Shown here one piece after another: positions 11,487 to 26,300 of a stretch of DNA of 64,000 nt (positions are counted from its first letter, which is position 1; the number at the start of each line of letters is the position of its first letter). The notes under the pieces are model-generated. The model saw nothing but the letters and a program-made list of their open reading frames with translations, was not told the origin of the DNA and made no database searches. The stretch is from NCBI GenBank assembly GCA_023238725.1, contig CM041546.1, forward strand, positions 14,608,483 to 14,672,482, in the 5' to 3' direction. The position numbers and the translations under genes were made by a program. The stretch comes from Scortum barcoo. Taxonomy: Eukaryota; Chordata; Actinopteri; Centrarchiformes; Terapontidae.

Positions 11487-12638
11487 ATGGAAATACTCGT
11501 GTACAAGTACCTCAAAATAGTTAAGTGCAGTCCTTGAGGAAGTGTACTTAGTTACTATGTCAAGGCACGAGGCAGTGTTTTATTCTAGATTTAAGGAGAC
11601 ACTTAAGGCTTCTGGTCAAACCTTGTGTAGAAAAACACACTCACATGATGCAGAGATATGGTGTTACTCAATTTCCCGGCACTACCAGGCTCTACTACAG
11701 GTTAAAGACCCACCCTTTACTTGTTGGTTATATTAAAAAAAAAATTGTTGCCTCAACGCAACCAATCAGCATTTATGTGCTCATGAGTGATCTAAAATAT
11801 GTCCCTAAACATCAAAGATGTAATAGAGTGAATGTCACTACAGGATTTAGCAGCAGGTACTTCTGAGGACATTCAAAGTCTATTTCTAACCTTGAAAGCA
11901 GCAGTTGACAAATCACTGATAGGATTAAATTACTGTGAATTAGACTGACATAATCACTGTGTGGTGCTAGTGCGAAAGACACTTGTCAGTCAGTATTGGT
12001 AACGACAGCAGGTAACAGTCCTGCTTACATGTGAGAAACATACAGATTTTTCATAGCAGATGTTCAAGTAGTTCAGGTATGAGGGAGTGGTGAAAGAAAA
12101 CAGAAACAGGCAAAAACGTGGATGTAAATGAGAAAATGTTCTGTTTAATCACATGTGCCTCAGGGAATTTGTTAAAGGGGGGCAAAGAAAGAAAGTCGCC
12201 ATTGAAATTGTTATCAGGCATCTTACTTGTTCAACAAACCTGATTCAATCTAAAAAATGAAAAAAATGTTTTTTTTTATTGGTGGTGTAGTAGCACATAC
12301 AGAAACACAGGATGAAGAACATTTGTATCTGTTATCTTAAATTGCCTGAAGTACAGCTGAGCTAAAAACATGTTGCTTCTCTGAATACAAAAGTTTAAAG
12401 ACAAGTATTCCTGTTTATTCGTCTGAATCTAAATCTTAAATATATTAAGCTGAAAAGTCATTTTATCAACTTAAATTGATGCAATCTGTATATCTGCTGA
12501 GAAACCCAACAATAAAAACCTGATAAAAACTTTCTTTCAACCTAAAGACTGAAACATCCCACAGCACTGATGGTGTCAAGTCAAATAGCTGAAATAAAAA
12601 AAATTACCACAAAGTGTTACACAACAACTCGTTCCAGC

Positions 12639-12644
12639 TTTATT
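12639..12644 (-). terminator. ptpn6 polyadenylation signal
   Basis: Minus-strand AATAAA lies about 170 bases beyond the ptpn6 stop codon, inside the segment found only in the right duplicate. Its position makes it the likely end of the transcript. Confidence 0.55.
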
Positions 12645-12814
12645 TTGAACAAACGCATCAACCAAGCATCCATGTGACATAGCTGTCAGGTTATCTTGTC
12701 TCAGATTTTACACATTAATTTAATTTTGTCTAAGGTCTCCAGTAAAATATAAATTCTTTAAAAAAAAGAATGCCTGCATAAATATAACAATAAGATGTAC
12801 TTCAATAAAACTTC

Positions 12815-15800
12815 CTATTTTTTCTTCACTGAGCCACTTTTCTTGTCTGACTTCTGCTTCTTCATATCTTTCTTTCCTTTTGACAGATTTTCGTAAACAT
12901 CCTCCTTGCTTCTGCAAATAGACAAAAAAATGCTGATCAGTGATTTATTCCATCCTGTACATTTCTGTATATCCGCCGACTCTGATAGGACACAGCTCCA
13001 TTAGAAGTGAATCACAGACACTGGAGAGGTCAATGAACGAGGCAGCTGCATGAGAACAACTTAAACAGACCAACCAACCATGAATCCATCACTCAAAGCT
13101 GGCAGCCAACTATTCAGTGCTCTGAGTGGGTCAAAGTTTACAGTGTTTGTGATGCAATAATTCAGTGTTTATGCTGTTTTATCTTCCCTAATTGGTTAAT
13201 TAGAACATCACTCAGTTCATACATGACTGGTGTCCAGGCTCAGAGGTCACAAAAACATTGTTCAGACAGCAGAACAGAGACGAAGCCTTGAATTTGTTTG
13301 CTCTGCAAAAAAAAAATCTATCACTGTTTGTTTAAATCTATTAAAGGGGCTTTTCACCGATTCTGCACATTAAGTTCAGTTTTCTTGTCATGAAGTGTGA
13401 CAGCAGTTAATGTATAATGTCTTCTGTTGACTGGAGGGAAATTTCTGAAATGGGAAAGTCTGAAATGATAATCCTGGTGATGTCATCAGGGGGTCTAAAG
13501 AAAACGTTGTACGATGGGAATTATTTTTTTGGAGCTTGACCCATACTAGAGACTTAAAGTCAGGATAACTGAGCCTCTGTTGCTAGCAAAGAAAGACAAA
13601 ACAGTCAGGTCAGTGAGATTCAGATGGTTGCACTTTACAGAGGGATTGTCCATCTGTGTGTTAAAACTGAGAACCTGATGTCTGTAAAATAAACTGTGCC
13701 AGTCCTACTAGTTTTGTTGATATTCACTGCATAAGTGGCAAGTGGTGCTTGATGAAAATTTAGGGGATCATAGCAATCCATGCAGCAGTAGTTGAGATAT
13801 TACAGTCTAGTCTGACTTATTGGACTAGACATATTTAGGTATGGCTAAAAATATAAATAATTTCCTGATGGCCCCATGCTAGAATGGTTTATGAGCTTCT
13901 TGTTAAGTACATGGTACACACTGGAACTACACTATGGAAAGGGCCCCATAGTTCATGCACTAATCAGACTTTACTCAAGGGTTAATTTTCCAGCTGCACT
14001 TCCAGTCTTTAAGACAAACAGCAACAAAAAAATGTGAATTTAGAAGAGGAACATTCAAAGGCTGATAAATCATGTTTTAAATTAAAACTTTTTTGTAGTC
14101 CAGTCCTTCAGGACATAAAAATGAAACTGAGGTGGAGTCCAGCTACAACAATGATGCATGCTCCACACATTACTCTTCTCTCTACAAAATGTCCTCTGAC
14201 ATAAGGCTGAAGATGCTGACTACGTCTTTTCTTTTTACAAGAAAGTAGGGTGGCAGTGTGAGGTTTGAAGGAGTGGCACACACCATGTCATACACAGAGA
14301 CACACACAAACATCCGCCCACTCACTTTGAGACCTTCCTGCTCGCTGGTTGGTGTTTGAGTTGCAGATTTCCATACTCTGTCTCAGTTTCCTGTGGAAGA
14401 GAGAAAGAGAGACATTTGGGATATCACACACTCAGTCAGGGGTCATGTGACTGGTTTAGTCTATTTGCCGATTGTTTTCTGTCTCTGGGTCAATGTTCAT
14501 CTTTCACAAGTCACTCTCTGATAACGTATCATTCTGCTGGCATTGAAATAACTGGCTCTGGTGTTCAACAGGTGAAAGTGCAACGGCCTACTGACACACA
14601 TGTCCCTATTTTCCTTTTTTCATAATTGTTCCAGTTTTTTTCCTGTATCAATCTATATTTCAGACCCAGGAAAATGGAAAAGACTAACTCCTGGTGTGTC
14701 TGTCTTCTTCTTGAATTTTCTGTGCCTGTCTCTTACCATGTAGGCGCAGTCTTTGGCCTTGGTGGTCTGTATGTACTCAGACACAGACAGGTAGATGAAT
14801 TTGTACTGGGCCTCAGTCTGCACCATGCCAGAGCGCTGCTCTCGTACCATTTGGATGTATTTGGGTATGTCAATATCACAGTCCAGACCTGCAGAGGGAA
14901 GTGAGATAGGAAAGCATGGAGGCAGTTTGGTGAAGGAACAGAAGGGAAATTAACTGCGTATTTTGAATGGGTTAGTTTTTAATCAATAGGTATCTCAAAA
15001 CCTGACTTCTTTATAAAAAAAAAAAAAAGCTTTACCTAAAGTGTCGATGGTCTCAATGATCATATCAATCACCACAATAGTGCCTGTTCGACCAATTCCA
15101 GCGCTGCACAAATTACAGAAGAAATGAAGTTAATATATCTTTCCATCAATCAAACAAGACATATTAAACAAGAATAAACATACTACACCAATATAGTACT
15201 GATGACACTACAGAAATACTAGCAGCTCTCAGGCTTTACTAAATGTTAAATCCTAACTCTAACATGCTAACATGCCCACAATGACGATGCTAACGTGCAG
15301 ATGTTCAGCAATACAGTTCATGATGTTCAACATCTCAGTTTAGTATTATGACATGCTAATATTCACTAACCAGAACGAAACAGACAGTACAACTAGATCT
15401 GATGGGAAGGCGGTATTAGTACAAGTCATTGCAATCCATCCAAGAGTTGCTGAGACATTTCACTCAAAACCACAAACATGACTCTCATGGTGGCACCAGA
15501 GCAAAAGTCACCAAAGTCATAAAGGTCCTCTGAATGTCTGTACAAAATGTCAGTCCATCCAATAATCAGATATTAAATAAAAAAATCATCCATGCATTGG
15601 GTTTTTTTTTGGGCTTCGTTAAAAATAGCAGGTCAGTAAAAACACATGACAGAAGTGCTGTGAACGGTTGTGTTAATGGAAACTATGGTTTTAACTGCCA
15701 TGCGGCTCTGTGAACATGCCGGCATACCGAAGTGCTTACAACAAGCATCATATAGTCGTTTAAACAACAAGTTTTAATAACATGCACAAGTGGCCTCAGT

Positions 15801-17269
15801 GTCCGTCACATCACACGGGGGAAATTCCAAAAGGATAAACTTTTGTTCAGCTACTACTAATCTTAATCCTGATAATATGATCAACCTGTAAGTGTTATCA
15901 TCTAACTTATGATTATGAAACCTGAGCTGGCTAAACTTAGTTACGTTTTTCACAGCATTGCAGAAGTGTGATTTCCTCAACAATATATTATTTTAGATAG
16001 GCTAATCACAAGTTCGAAACTGCAAGTAAGAAACTATAATATACACTTTTTACACACTTTTCATAGCATAAATGATTAATTAGTGTTTCAAATCAGTGAA
16101 AAAAATCATCAGTTGCAACCCTAATATTGTCTTCAATTCTATAAGGAACCGTCAGGCAGGTCGAGGCTGCCTCTAATTTTTATACAGAGGTGCTGCTAAT
16201 TTAGGGCCCCACAATCATCATACTCATCATCATATTCTCAGCCCCCAGTTCCATGAGGCCTTTGGGCTCCAGCTCTCTCATACCTGCAATGGATGATCAT
16301 CGGTCCAGCATCAGGATATTCAGCCTGTTTAGCGTTCACTTGAGTGAGGAAGCTGAGGACACCACCCGGCTCCGCAGGGACGCCATGGTCAGGCCAGCTC
16401 ATGTACTGATAGTGCCAGATGGTACGCGCCTGTTTTGGCTGGGAGAGAGAAAAAAAGTTTTAATAAAACATTAAGATCAGCACAACAAATACACAGAGAT
16501 GAGTGAGTGCAGTGAGGTTAGAGACTGTTTGGAGGTTACCTTGTCCACAGGAGTGATCTCCAAAACGCGAACTTTGTAATCAGTAGCTTCCCTCTCTGAG
16601 TTACAGGTCACCACGTATGGACCCATCTCCTTGGAGGTCTGAAGCTCTGGCCAGTATGGCACACATTTATTCTGCACAAAAAGAAATAAAGAATAAATCA
16701 AGTAAAGCTTTCTCTGCTTTTGACAAAAGCTGCAGACTTTCAATTATTTATAGTAATTTGCATATTTTTAACATGTTTATCTAATTGACTTCTCGTAGTT
16801 TAAAGTTACTTTTAGCCCGACTTTCACATTGATGGCTTTATTATTAGTGTGTTGTATGTTGTGTTGAATATTGTCCTGTATGTCCTGTTGCACTAAGAGC
16901 TCACCAACAATGTTAGCTGTGATGACAAAAAAGTTAAGTCAACCAAACTCACCTCAATAAAAGTCAAGAACTGTGCAAGGCTTCATAGAAGAAAAGCTAA
17001 GAAGCCAGATGTCAGCTTAAATCTGTCTTTTTATTTTTATTCTTTTTATTTAATTTATCTGACAATTATATTGATTTTTATTATATTATATTTTTGAGTA
17101 TTTTGCGAGCTCTTCGATTCATATTAGAGAAGTAACTATAACTATATCTGACAAATAACTGTGGTGAAGTAAAAAGTACAGTTCAGTACTTGAGTATTTA
17201 TTTATATTCCACCGCTTCTAAAGCTTGATGGAATGACACATGGAGTGATGTTAAAAGTAAATATATATG

Positions 17270-17312
<43 letters not shown>

Positions 17313-20300
17313 CAGAAACTGCATGGCTGACAGAAAGAAGGAAGTGGTCTTTATTGAAGATGTTATTTAAGGTAGATAATAATAACTAGATATTTGCAGA
17401 GTGAGAGTGTCATTCTTTTTTCATACTGACCCGGCCTTTCTCGACCTCTCTCGTTGTCATGACGATCACCCTTGTTTTCTCCTGCCATACCATTTGCCAG
17501 AAATCATTGACAGTTGTTGCTAGACACCCCTGGGTTGCGATGTAAACTTTCTGATCACCAGACTCCCACAGGGTGTTCTGCAAAGACAGAGTGAAACCCT
17601 GAATGCTCTTCAATAAACAAACAACAACAACCTTAAACACTGATGACACCATGAAAATATTTGACAGCTGTTTCATGTTTCTATCATTTTGTGTTGATAA
17701 GAAGTAACTTTGGAGACTTACTCTCACGTAGTTGGCGTTGATGTAATCTGAGCCCACAACATTAGGATCAGTGTCCTCCAGGATGACCCTGGTGTCATTG
17801 ACTTGTGAAAACAAATGGATGGAGCAAAGAGACGGTGAAGGAAAGGCAGAACGGGAACATTTGTTAATGTCAATACAGTCAAAATGTAGATTTATTCATA
17901 AGATTTGGTTGATTTAAAGAATGATGAAATAATGAAAAAAATAAAAACTCACAGGGAAGAATATTCTTGTATCTGTTTTTGCTCTTGTTTTCAGGCCTCT
18001 GGCCTTCCTCTCTGCTCTTTTTCACCTTTGCCTCCAACTTTTGTAGAGCCTGGTGGGAGGGAGAGATAACGGTGTGATAAATGATTTCACACTACATACT
18101 GATATTATCAAGTACGTATCATATACTAATTGCCATGGTTTTTGCTGTTAGTATACAACGTATTTTACAGTATTCCACTATATCAGTATTCCAGGAAATA
18201 ATAAATAATTCAGTCAATTTAAACAATGGTAGAACAAAACAAACAATTTGAACATTCTCTGGCATTTTTTTATATGCCAAAGAACTGAGAAAAGAATCCT
18301 TAGATAAACCGGTTTATTATTTCTTATCGTTTATTTTAATGGAAGTTTTGCTTTCACTCAAATGTGTTTCCTTGTAAGTATACTGAGCAAAGTTAATTGG
18401 GTCGCTCCTCCCGTGAACACGCTACACACTCAAGGCCTTCTCTGCGTTATTATGCAATATGACACTGGGGACACGGTCTGAGTACTCCACAGCCACAAGA
18501 TGGTAGTATATACAATGTGTAGTTCTGCCCACAGTAAGGAAGTGAGTCTTGAGATATTAAGAGCTTTTAGACTTTTCCGCCAGTTTGTAATATCTGATGT
18601 ACAATTAACCCACTTTAGGAGAATCCTGTAGGTCTTATAAAACAGATAAAGCCTCATAGTAAGAAAGAGTCTGGGGTTGTGTCACATCTTACATCAAACT
18701 CCTCCCAGAAGCCCGCCTTGCTCTTCTCTCCCTCGCCCTCCTGCTGCTTCTGCATGGTCTGGTCCAGCTGTTTCACTCTGCTGTCGATATCTGCTGCATT
18801 CACTCTGGTGGAGTAATACGGCTGCCAGAGAAAGAGAGAGAGAGAGGAAAAAACTTACAATAGATGATGAAAGGAAAAGACGAGACAATGAACGCAACAC
18901 ACATCATCAAGATCAGTGAGGTCACATTAAGATGTGTGTAATATTTCCTATCTGTGGGCTGCGCTGCCCATCTGCTGGCTGACATTCACTTTGTGAATTT
19001 TGTGGTACAAAACTTCTCTGACTCGTCCCATCAGCATCATTTCGATGTAAAAATAAAGGTCAGTTCACCTGTTTTAAATACACCCAGTTCCCAGAAATCT
19101 CCTCGATGCCTTTGCGCTTGTAGTACTCCACCAAGTCTGTCAGCGTGTCAAACATCTCTGAGCCTCCCACTGTATACCTGTCGTTCTGAGCACACACAAA
19201 AAACATACAACATTATTCTGGATAAACACACATTTTCTGGTGTAATAAAAATAAAAATGGGTTTCAAAAGAGAAGTCAAATGTGAAGTCATTGTGCACAA
19301 AATGAAAACAAGGGTTCTTTAATAGAAAGGGGGTGAATAAGTATTTGTATAGACACAATAATTTGTACATATGCTTTAATGAAAATGGAAATAAATATTA
19401 GATAAGAGTGGCCTTTCTGTGGCAAAGAAAGTTATTATTGTGGTTTTCTTTAAACAAGTGACAGACTACTAGCCAAAGAACATTTTTTTACGTGTTAGAG
19501 GCATGAATGTATGCTGATTCATACGTATTCATCTGGTACCAGCTGTGAGGCCGTGAAGTTTAGAGCCAAGTACGCCGAGAAACTCACCTGATTTTTTGCC
19601 ACGTGCTCATGGAAAGGCCTTTGTGACCCTTCCAGTAATCTCACATTAATTTTCTGCACTTCAGCCGAGCACAAAAACAATGAGGACATTTCAATAATGA
19701 GGCCTGAAATGTGTTTTCTATGAGGTGAACCACAGCTAAAAATAAAATGCAAAGGCCCTGATGGAGACTGATGACTATGAAAATTAATTTGAGAGATGGC
19801 GCTGTGACCTGACACTGTAAGGTGAATGTCATCAGCAGCCGTTTGCATTGTGCATACGAACACCTAATAATATCAGGACACACTTCTGTGGTTTTACACA
19901 TGCTCAGGCATAAAACTTTTTTTTTGTGCCTGGGAACAACTACTGATGATCTGAAGTAAAACTGGGCCTGACATTTATGAACACGAGTAAAAATGAGCAA
20001 AAGTCTTTTATTGCATAAGAGAGAGGAAATGAGACTTTAAACCTATTACAAAGTGCGCTACATAACTTTGGGAATACCCCTCAGTATTTCTACATGATAT
20101 GAATCTGTTTCAGAGACCTAATTCTGTATATTCAAAGCACATGACCTAAAACAGCCACTGCTTTCATGCACGTGTTATCCTGCATTTCACACACAGACAC
20201 CCACCTGGCACATTATCTTGATGTGGGACACCCTCTTTCCTCCAGTTTTGCTCTTCTCGTCCGTCAGAACCGACAGGACAAAGTCTCCAGGTTTGGACAG

Positions 20301-23300
20301 CGACTCTCTGACCAGGAAGGTCCCAGACTCGTCCCGTCCAACGAGCAGCTTCTCCGCGTTGGGCCCAGAGAGGTGACCATGGTACCACCTGAGACACAGA
20401 AGCACAGAGGGTTCACGATGAATGCAGTTAAAAATATTTATGCAGAGGGCTGTGCTGGTTGTTTTAAGCTCAACGCCGGGTCTTCTGTGTGGTGCACAGT
20501 CTTAAGCGTTGACATTTTTGTACATAGCAACAAAAACACAAACAAATATCTACCTGCCTCCAACTACAAGCGTCTGCAGTGTGAACATATGAGTCTATTT
20601 AAGGGCAAGGGGTCATCTGATATTCACTGATGTGGTATGTTGGATTGCAGTATTCACTACACAGTGAGTAGAAATAGAAAGCCACAACAATAACAGACGC
20701 ATTAGTTAAAAACAGCATCTACAGATGTTGGTGTTAGAGGCAGAATATATTTCTGTCCACCACTGTACACTCTCTGAGTGTGTGAGTGTGTGTTTATGGA
20801 GTGTGTGTGAATTGGTGAATGCACACTCGGCCTGGGTTGGGTTGTGACTTAATTTTAGGCACAGTTCTCGATTTCTTCTTCTAAACTTCCTGCTTTGTGG
20901 TCGGAAAATTTCTGATGACAGATTTCGTGGCTGAAGAGGACAAAGTATTTATAGCCTGCAACCCCCCATCGAAGTGTAACATCCACAGATACAACCCCCC
21001 CTCCCGCCCCCCCCTGCACCACACACTGGGTTTGCTCTCTTTATGTCTTTTGCACACACTTTTAATGATTCACTTCTTTGATTTATTTGTCAAATCACAG
21101 TGTGCTTTTACAGAAACTGAAATCAGACCCCCAGTTTTTAATTACAGCAGGTTGCATGAAGCACCTGCGGCAAAAAAAAAAAAGAAGAAAAAAATGTAAT
21201 GGCTGTGCAGGTTTACAGAAGCTAGAGAACAGCCTGTGCAGAGGAACGATTAAGTTAACAAGTTAACGAGTAAGTGGACAAGACTACACCTCTACTAGTG
21301 TGGGTTGTGCACGGTTAAATTTGATTAACCGAATGCGATAAAGCCAACAGCTGAGCAGAAGCCTGACCTTATTTACCCTCTTTTCTGAGAAGAGATAAGC
21401 TGCCAGATACAAGAAACATAAAGAAGCTTGTGCTTGTATGTGACCTGGTGAGCTGTGTGCAATCATGCTTCGAGATGAGCGAGCGATTGGGTGAGATGAG
21501 GAAGGCAGAGAGTGAGCAAGAACTTGATGGAGTGTGCAATAGAGGAAGACGAGTAGGGTCTGGCCATTGCTTTCAAAAGTGTCAAAACTTAAAGTTTCCA
21601 ACCGCAGCAACAAAAGGGAAGTTAGACAACTGACAGAGAGAGAGAGGGACAAAAGGGGCGGGGGGTGGGGGGGGGCAGAGGGTAAAGCTTCGAGCAAGGG
21701 TGAAGAACACACACACACACACACACACACTTGCACACAAACACACGCACACACACACACACAGAGGATAGAAAGTAGTGCCCTCCTTGAGTCATACATT
21801 GAGTGCGCCTGTATGAGTTTATTTGTCACTACTAGTTGGACATTAACCTACTTTAAGCAGCGTTTCAGGCTGAAAGCAAAAATCAAGCAACCAAAATGCC
21901 ACCTCCAGCAGCAATATCATGAGAGTCAAATGTACAATGTGGGCAGATTAGAGGAAGAACACTAAGCCTTACTCTAATCTTTTAACCTGTCTGTGTCAAA
22001 CAGCAGATACACTGCCAAAGAGCTAAGACTGTTATCTTATTCACAGCAGCAGTCTGGGGGAGTCTTGGATGAGAACAGCTCTGCACACAAACACCAGAAA
22101 AAAGTCTTTTCTTCCTAATGCGACTAGTGACTATATTTAGCAGAGATGCCACAGAGATAACACTTTTAGTTAAACTAAAAGTAGACAGTAAGTGTTCCTT
22201 TGAAAAATAGACTTATAGGTGTATATGCAGTTCTGGGAAACGTAATGCTTCCAGAACATTCGATAAATAACATGATCCGAAAAAGTTGAACATTTTTTCA
22301 AAATCTCGGAAAACAGCATTTTATAATTCAGATTACAGAAATACGTGTGAACTATCAGAACATAATGGTATTTTTATGAGTTTATCTACTGTTGAATGTG
22401 AAATCTGTATCTGCGAAGCAACCAGTGACTACAGCCGACGGACACATTAAAATGTACTGAAGTGAAAAGCACGATGAGATGCCAGTCCTGAGGTTAATGT
22501 GGAAAAGCCTTTTTGTCTCTCCTTTCTCAAATGAGTAACTGAACTTTCTGGCAACAGTTCTCTCTGATCAACAGACTCAAATCAGTAGGTCAGTTGACGC
22601 TTAATTTTGCTGGTTCAAATGAAAAATCTCTGGTAAGACCCACTGATAATTATTAAGGAAATTTTAATGATTTTATAAAAAGAAGGCAACAAAATAGGAG
22701 AAAAGATGTTTTTTTTCTTCTTACTCTTTTCTTTTTACTGTTTCCCCTCTAACTTTTTGTTAGTTTTATGTCTGTTACATGTCCTTCAATAATTTTGTTT
22801 TGTGTTTCATTACAGTCTTCAGAAACATTTAAGACCCCCTACACCCAAAAAAGTGTTTTACTTCACTCAGACCTTCACTGTGCAGAATGAGGTGTTGCAT
22901 AGCTTGAGATTAAAAAGTTGTTTTCACACCTATCTGCTGGGAGAAGAAAGTTAACATGAACATATGAGCAATGTGACATTATAACTAGTATGGAAGCCAA
23001 TCACAGTCCACAGGACACAATTCAGGAAATCAGTGCACATGAAAGAAAATGAATATTTCAGTGAAGTAAAAGACCTGTGACATGAACAATTTTCAAATAA
23101 TCATAGATTTTGAATTTTTCCATGAGGTAGAATCAGAAGATGTCATCTGGGACGTTTGAGCTATTTTTGGAAAAAAAGTTTTTGGCTCTTGAATAAAATA
23201 AATATTTTGTATATATTTATTTAGAGTAAAAGTATATAGTCTTGACAGTATTGACAAAATAGAAACGTACAAATGTACGAAGTAGTAGTGGTAGTAATAG

Positions 23301-26300
23301 TAATAGTAGTAAAGTACTTGAATAGATGTGATAATGTCAAACCTGATCACATGGTATCTATGAACTGTAGCAGTGAGGCAGATGTAGGAATGACACATAG
23401 ACAGATGTGGGTTCCTTCTGTCTGCAGTGTGGGTGTCTGTTTTCACTGACTCACACTATGATGCTACTTCACCAAAATATTCAAAAGCATCTTTATTTTC
23501 CTGCAGAGGACATTGTTTAAACCTCATGGAATCTCAAGCCTGCTAATGACACATGAATACGCCCGGCAACAAAATAAACAGCTGGAAATAATTTTGAAAT
23601 AATACTGATCATATCTGAGTTCAATTGAGTTAACCACCTAACCAAAAATTACTACACTACAGCCGAGAGTGTAGGTGGAGGCAGCTCAGAGAAGCTGATG
23701 AGAGTGGGCCACATTAACCTTATTCTAAGGTGGAGGTAGAAGTAAGAGTGAACAGACCTCTCTGTGGTGGGGTCAGAGCAGTTGAGGGGGTATTTGAGCT
23801 CAATGGTGGTGCCATCCTTGTCCTGCAGGATGCCGTGCTCCGCTGTGTAGTAGTCAACCAGCTCCGAAAGGGTGGCAAACTTCTCCCCGCCATACAGGTC
23901 GTAGTAGTCTCCTGTGTTTTGGATCCGGATGTGGGTCACCTGATCGCCCACCCTGAGGAGATGAAACAGTCGGGTCACAGCAAACTGTCAAAGTTTTCCT
24001 CAACAAAAAATGACATTAAAGTCAAAGTCTCTGTCTTGCTTCAAACGGTGAAATGTCAAGAAATGTTTTAGTGTCAGTAATCAGATCCCCACAGAGCCTT
24101 ATTTCATTTTCACAGATTCTGTAGTTGAGCTCTAATTATGCGCTATATATTGTATCTTTGCATGTAGCTATGTTTGTCTTTAACACAGACATGTGAACTT
24201 TCAGTATCTGCAGTGTGCATAATGCAAGGGCTAAAGTTAATGCAGTCATTTTTCAAGAGAGTAATACAAGAGCTTTTCTGAATTTGGTGTATCCTTTTAA
24301 TGTACGTCATTTTGGGTAAAAACTTGATTTGGTTAAAAAACTGTTTGTAAATCAGACATGCAGTTAGAACAGCAACAATGTTAAAAATATCTGCAAAACT
24401 TGAAGATATATAAGCTTGAATACTTTTATATGTTTGGGGCATTTTAGAGCCAAAGTTGGGACAACACTTATACGACTGTCACACAGATAACAAATCACAT
24501 TCATGTAGTTTAAAGGGTCCAACCCACCTGATGCATTTGTCTTTGGGATGTAAAATGTGAACATTTTTAAAACGTCTCAAAAAAGGAAAAGGCCATAAAG
24601 TGTTTTTTTATTTGCAATAATGTTGGGAGCGGTGGTCAATGGTGAATTTATGCAATTTATGCTTTCACTGTGGGAATCAGTTGTTCAGAAACGCAAAGCC
24701 ACATAAAATCTACAATTTAATTTCAACTACAACTAAAGATGAGTGTACTGTAATCAACTTATTGATCTTGAGTTACCAAATTAACATTTTCACTGATGTC
24801 TGCTATAAAGGCCAGAACAGAAATATTAAAGGGAATTGCAATGCTCATAATATGCACATTTACATTAAGATAACTCTAATATTATTAAATATTAATATTT
24901 TCTGAGGTATATGCAATTTAACACAGTTGCATCAGTGAAGAGTACAGTTACTAATCTAAACTTTTACCTCTTTGAACTTCAGACTGCGGTGATTCAGACT
25001 GCTGTGATCAGTATATAACTTGATATTGAACATTCAATCACATTGCATAAAATCTATTTAAATCAATTAAACCTCAAAAACATCGATCAAATCTAATGAG
25101 AAAAGGTTTCAGTTAGCTGATTTAGAGCACTCACATGTCCCACATGCACTTCATTTATCACGTTCAACTTTATTTGATTTGACTGATTTGATATGCCGTT
25201 ATTTCCTGTAATGAGCGCAAGTTTATTCTGTCTTTAATGAATTTATATTTATTTGTTAATGCATTTTTATTTAATTTAGTTTTTCAGATTATGAACAACA
25301 ACCAAATCCATTTTAGAGTAATAAGAAAAACAAAGGGAGACTATTCACACTATTATCAGCTCATCCCTTTGTCCGAAAGTAAACAGTAAAACTGTAATAA
25401 AGTCATCAGTTTATGGCAGTAGATAGATCTACCATAAAGGTAAGTGTCAAGTGTTTGTCTTAGGGTTTGCTGAGCTGAACAATCCTTGTGTTGCGACAAA
25501 CTATCAGGTTGCGTATCAACATCGTTTTTTTGTCATCTATGTTCTGCTTTAAGGTTTGGAAAGTGGAAGGGCCATGTGGATGAGCTTACGGCACGATTTC
25601 AAAAGAAAGGAAAGCAAGATTTCTGCTCAGCTGCGAAATTAGAAAAGTAAAAGAGAGATTCTGGACATTTCTTTTCCCAGACACCATTACCTGACAGAGA
25701 GGGAAAAATCTCCCACGTTTTTCTTGCTGGGTCGAGCGAGAAAGCTGCCATGAATGCCTCGACTCTTCAGCACCTCCTCAGCCTGCACTCCTGTGATGTC
25801 TCTGTGGAACCACCTGCACAAACACAACAAGTACACAAAGTAAAAATACACTCCATGTGAATATGACTGCACCCAGTTCACAAACCTGTAAGACTTGCAT
25901 CAGACAGAAATAAGCACGTATGCACATAAATATCATACATACACAATGAGTAGTATTTCCTCGCAACATTCAGCACAGTGAGTACAAAGTTCTTTTACAG
26001 ACAAAACACAAAATATACGCACAAACAAATGGTCTCATGTTATCGTAATCTCACAGTAGTTTTTCCACACAGCGAAATATATATCTGTTGCAAGAGGCAG
26101 GTCAAACCACACTCTCCTAATTCTGAAATGATTAAGCAATTCATCTTACCGTCATTGACAGAAAATTTACATTTCTCATCATCTTCAGTTATTTGCTGAT
26201 TAAACAATTATAGATGTAGAGATTTCCATGTTTCACTGAAAACATACCAAAATATCGATTTTAACACATCATTGGTGACTCATAAGGAGAATTTGTCATT

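Larger units (their letters stand above)
10325..13260. repeat. Duplicated block, right copy (contains ptpn6 terminal exon)
   Basis: Counterpart of 5346-6700. It is longer because it carries three segments missing from the left copy: the hAT element at 10513-11486, a segment at about 12024-12218, and the segment at about 12634-13114 with the final ptpn6 exon and its 3' UTR. Outside these, similarity is high. Because the real ptpn6 gene runs through this copy, it is probably the original location. Confidence 0.8.
14737..18049 (-). other. ptpn6: ptpn6 exons 7-13: PTP catalytic domain
   Basis: The catalytic elements are all present. The phosphotyrosine loop KNRYKNILP is at the end of exon 7. The WPD loop WPDHGVP is in exon 11. 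The P-loop HCSAGIGRTG, carrying the nucleophilic cysteine and the phosphate-binding arginine, is split across exons 11 and 12. The Q-loop QTEAQYKF is in exon 13. Exon lengths (97, 80, 147, 132, 155, 68 and 152) appear to match the mammalian gene. An active enzyme is expected. Confidence 0.9.
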
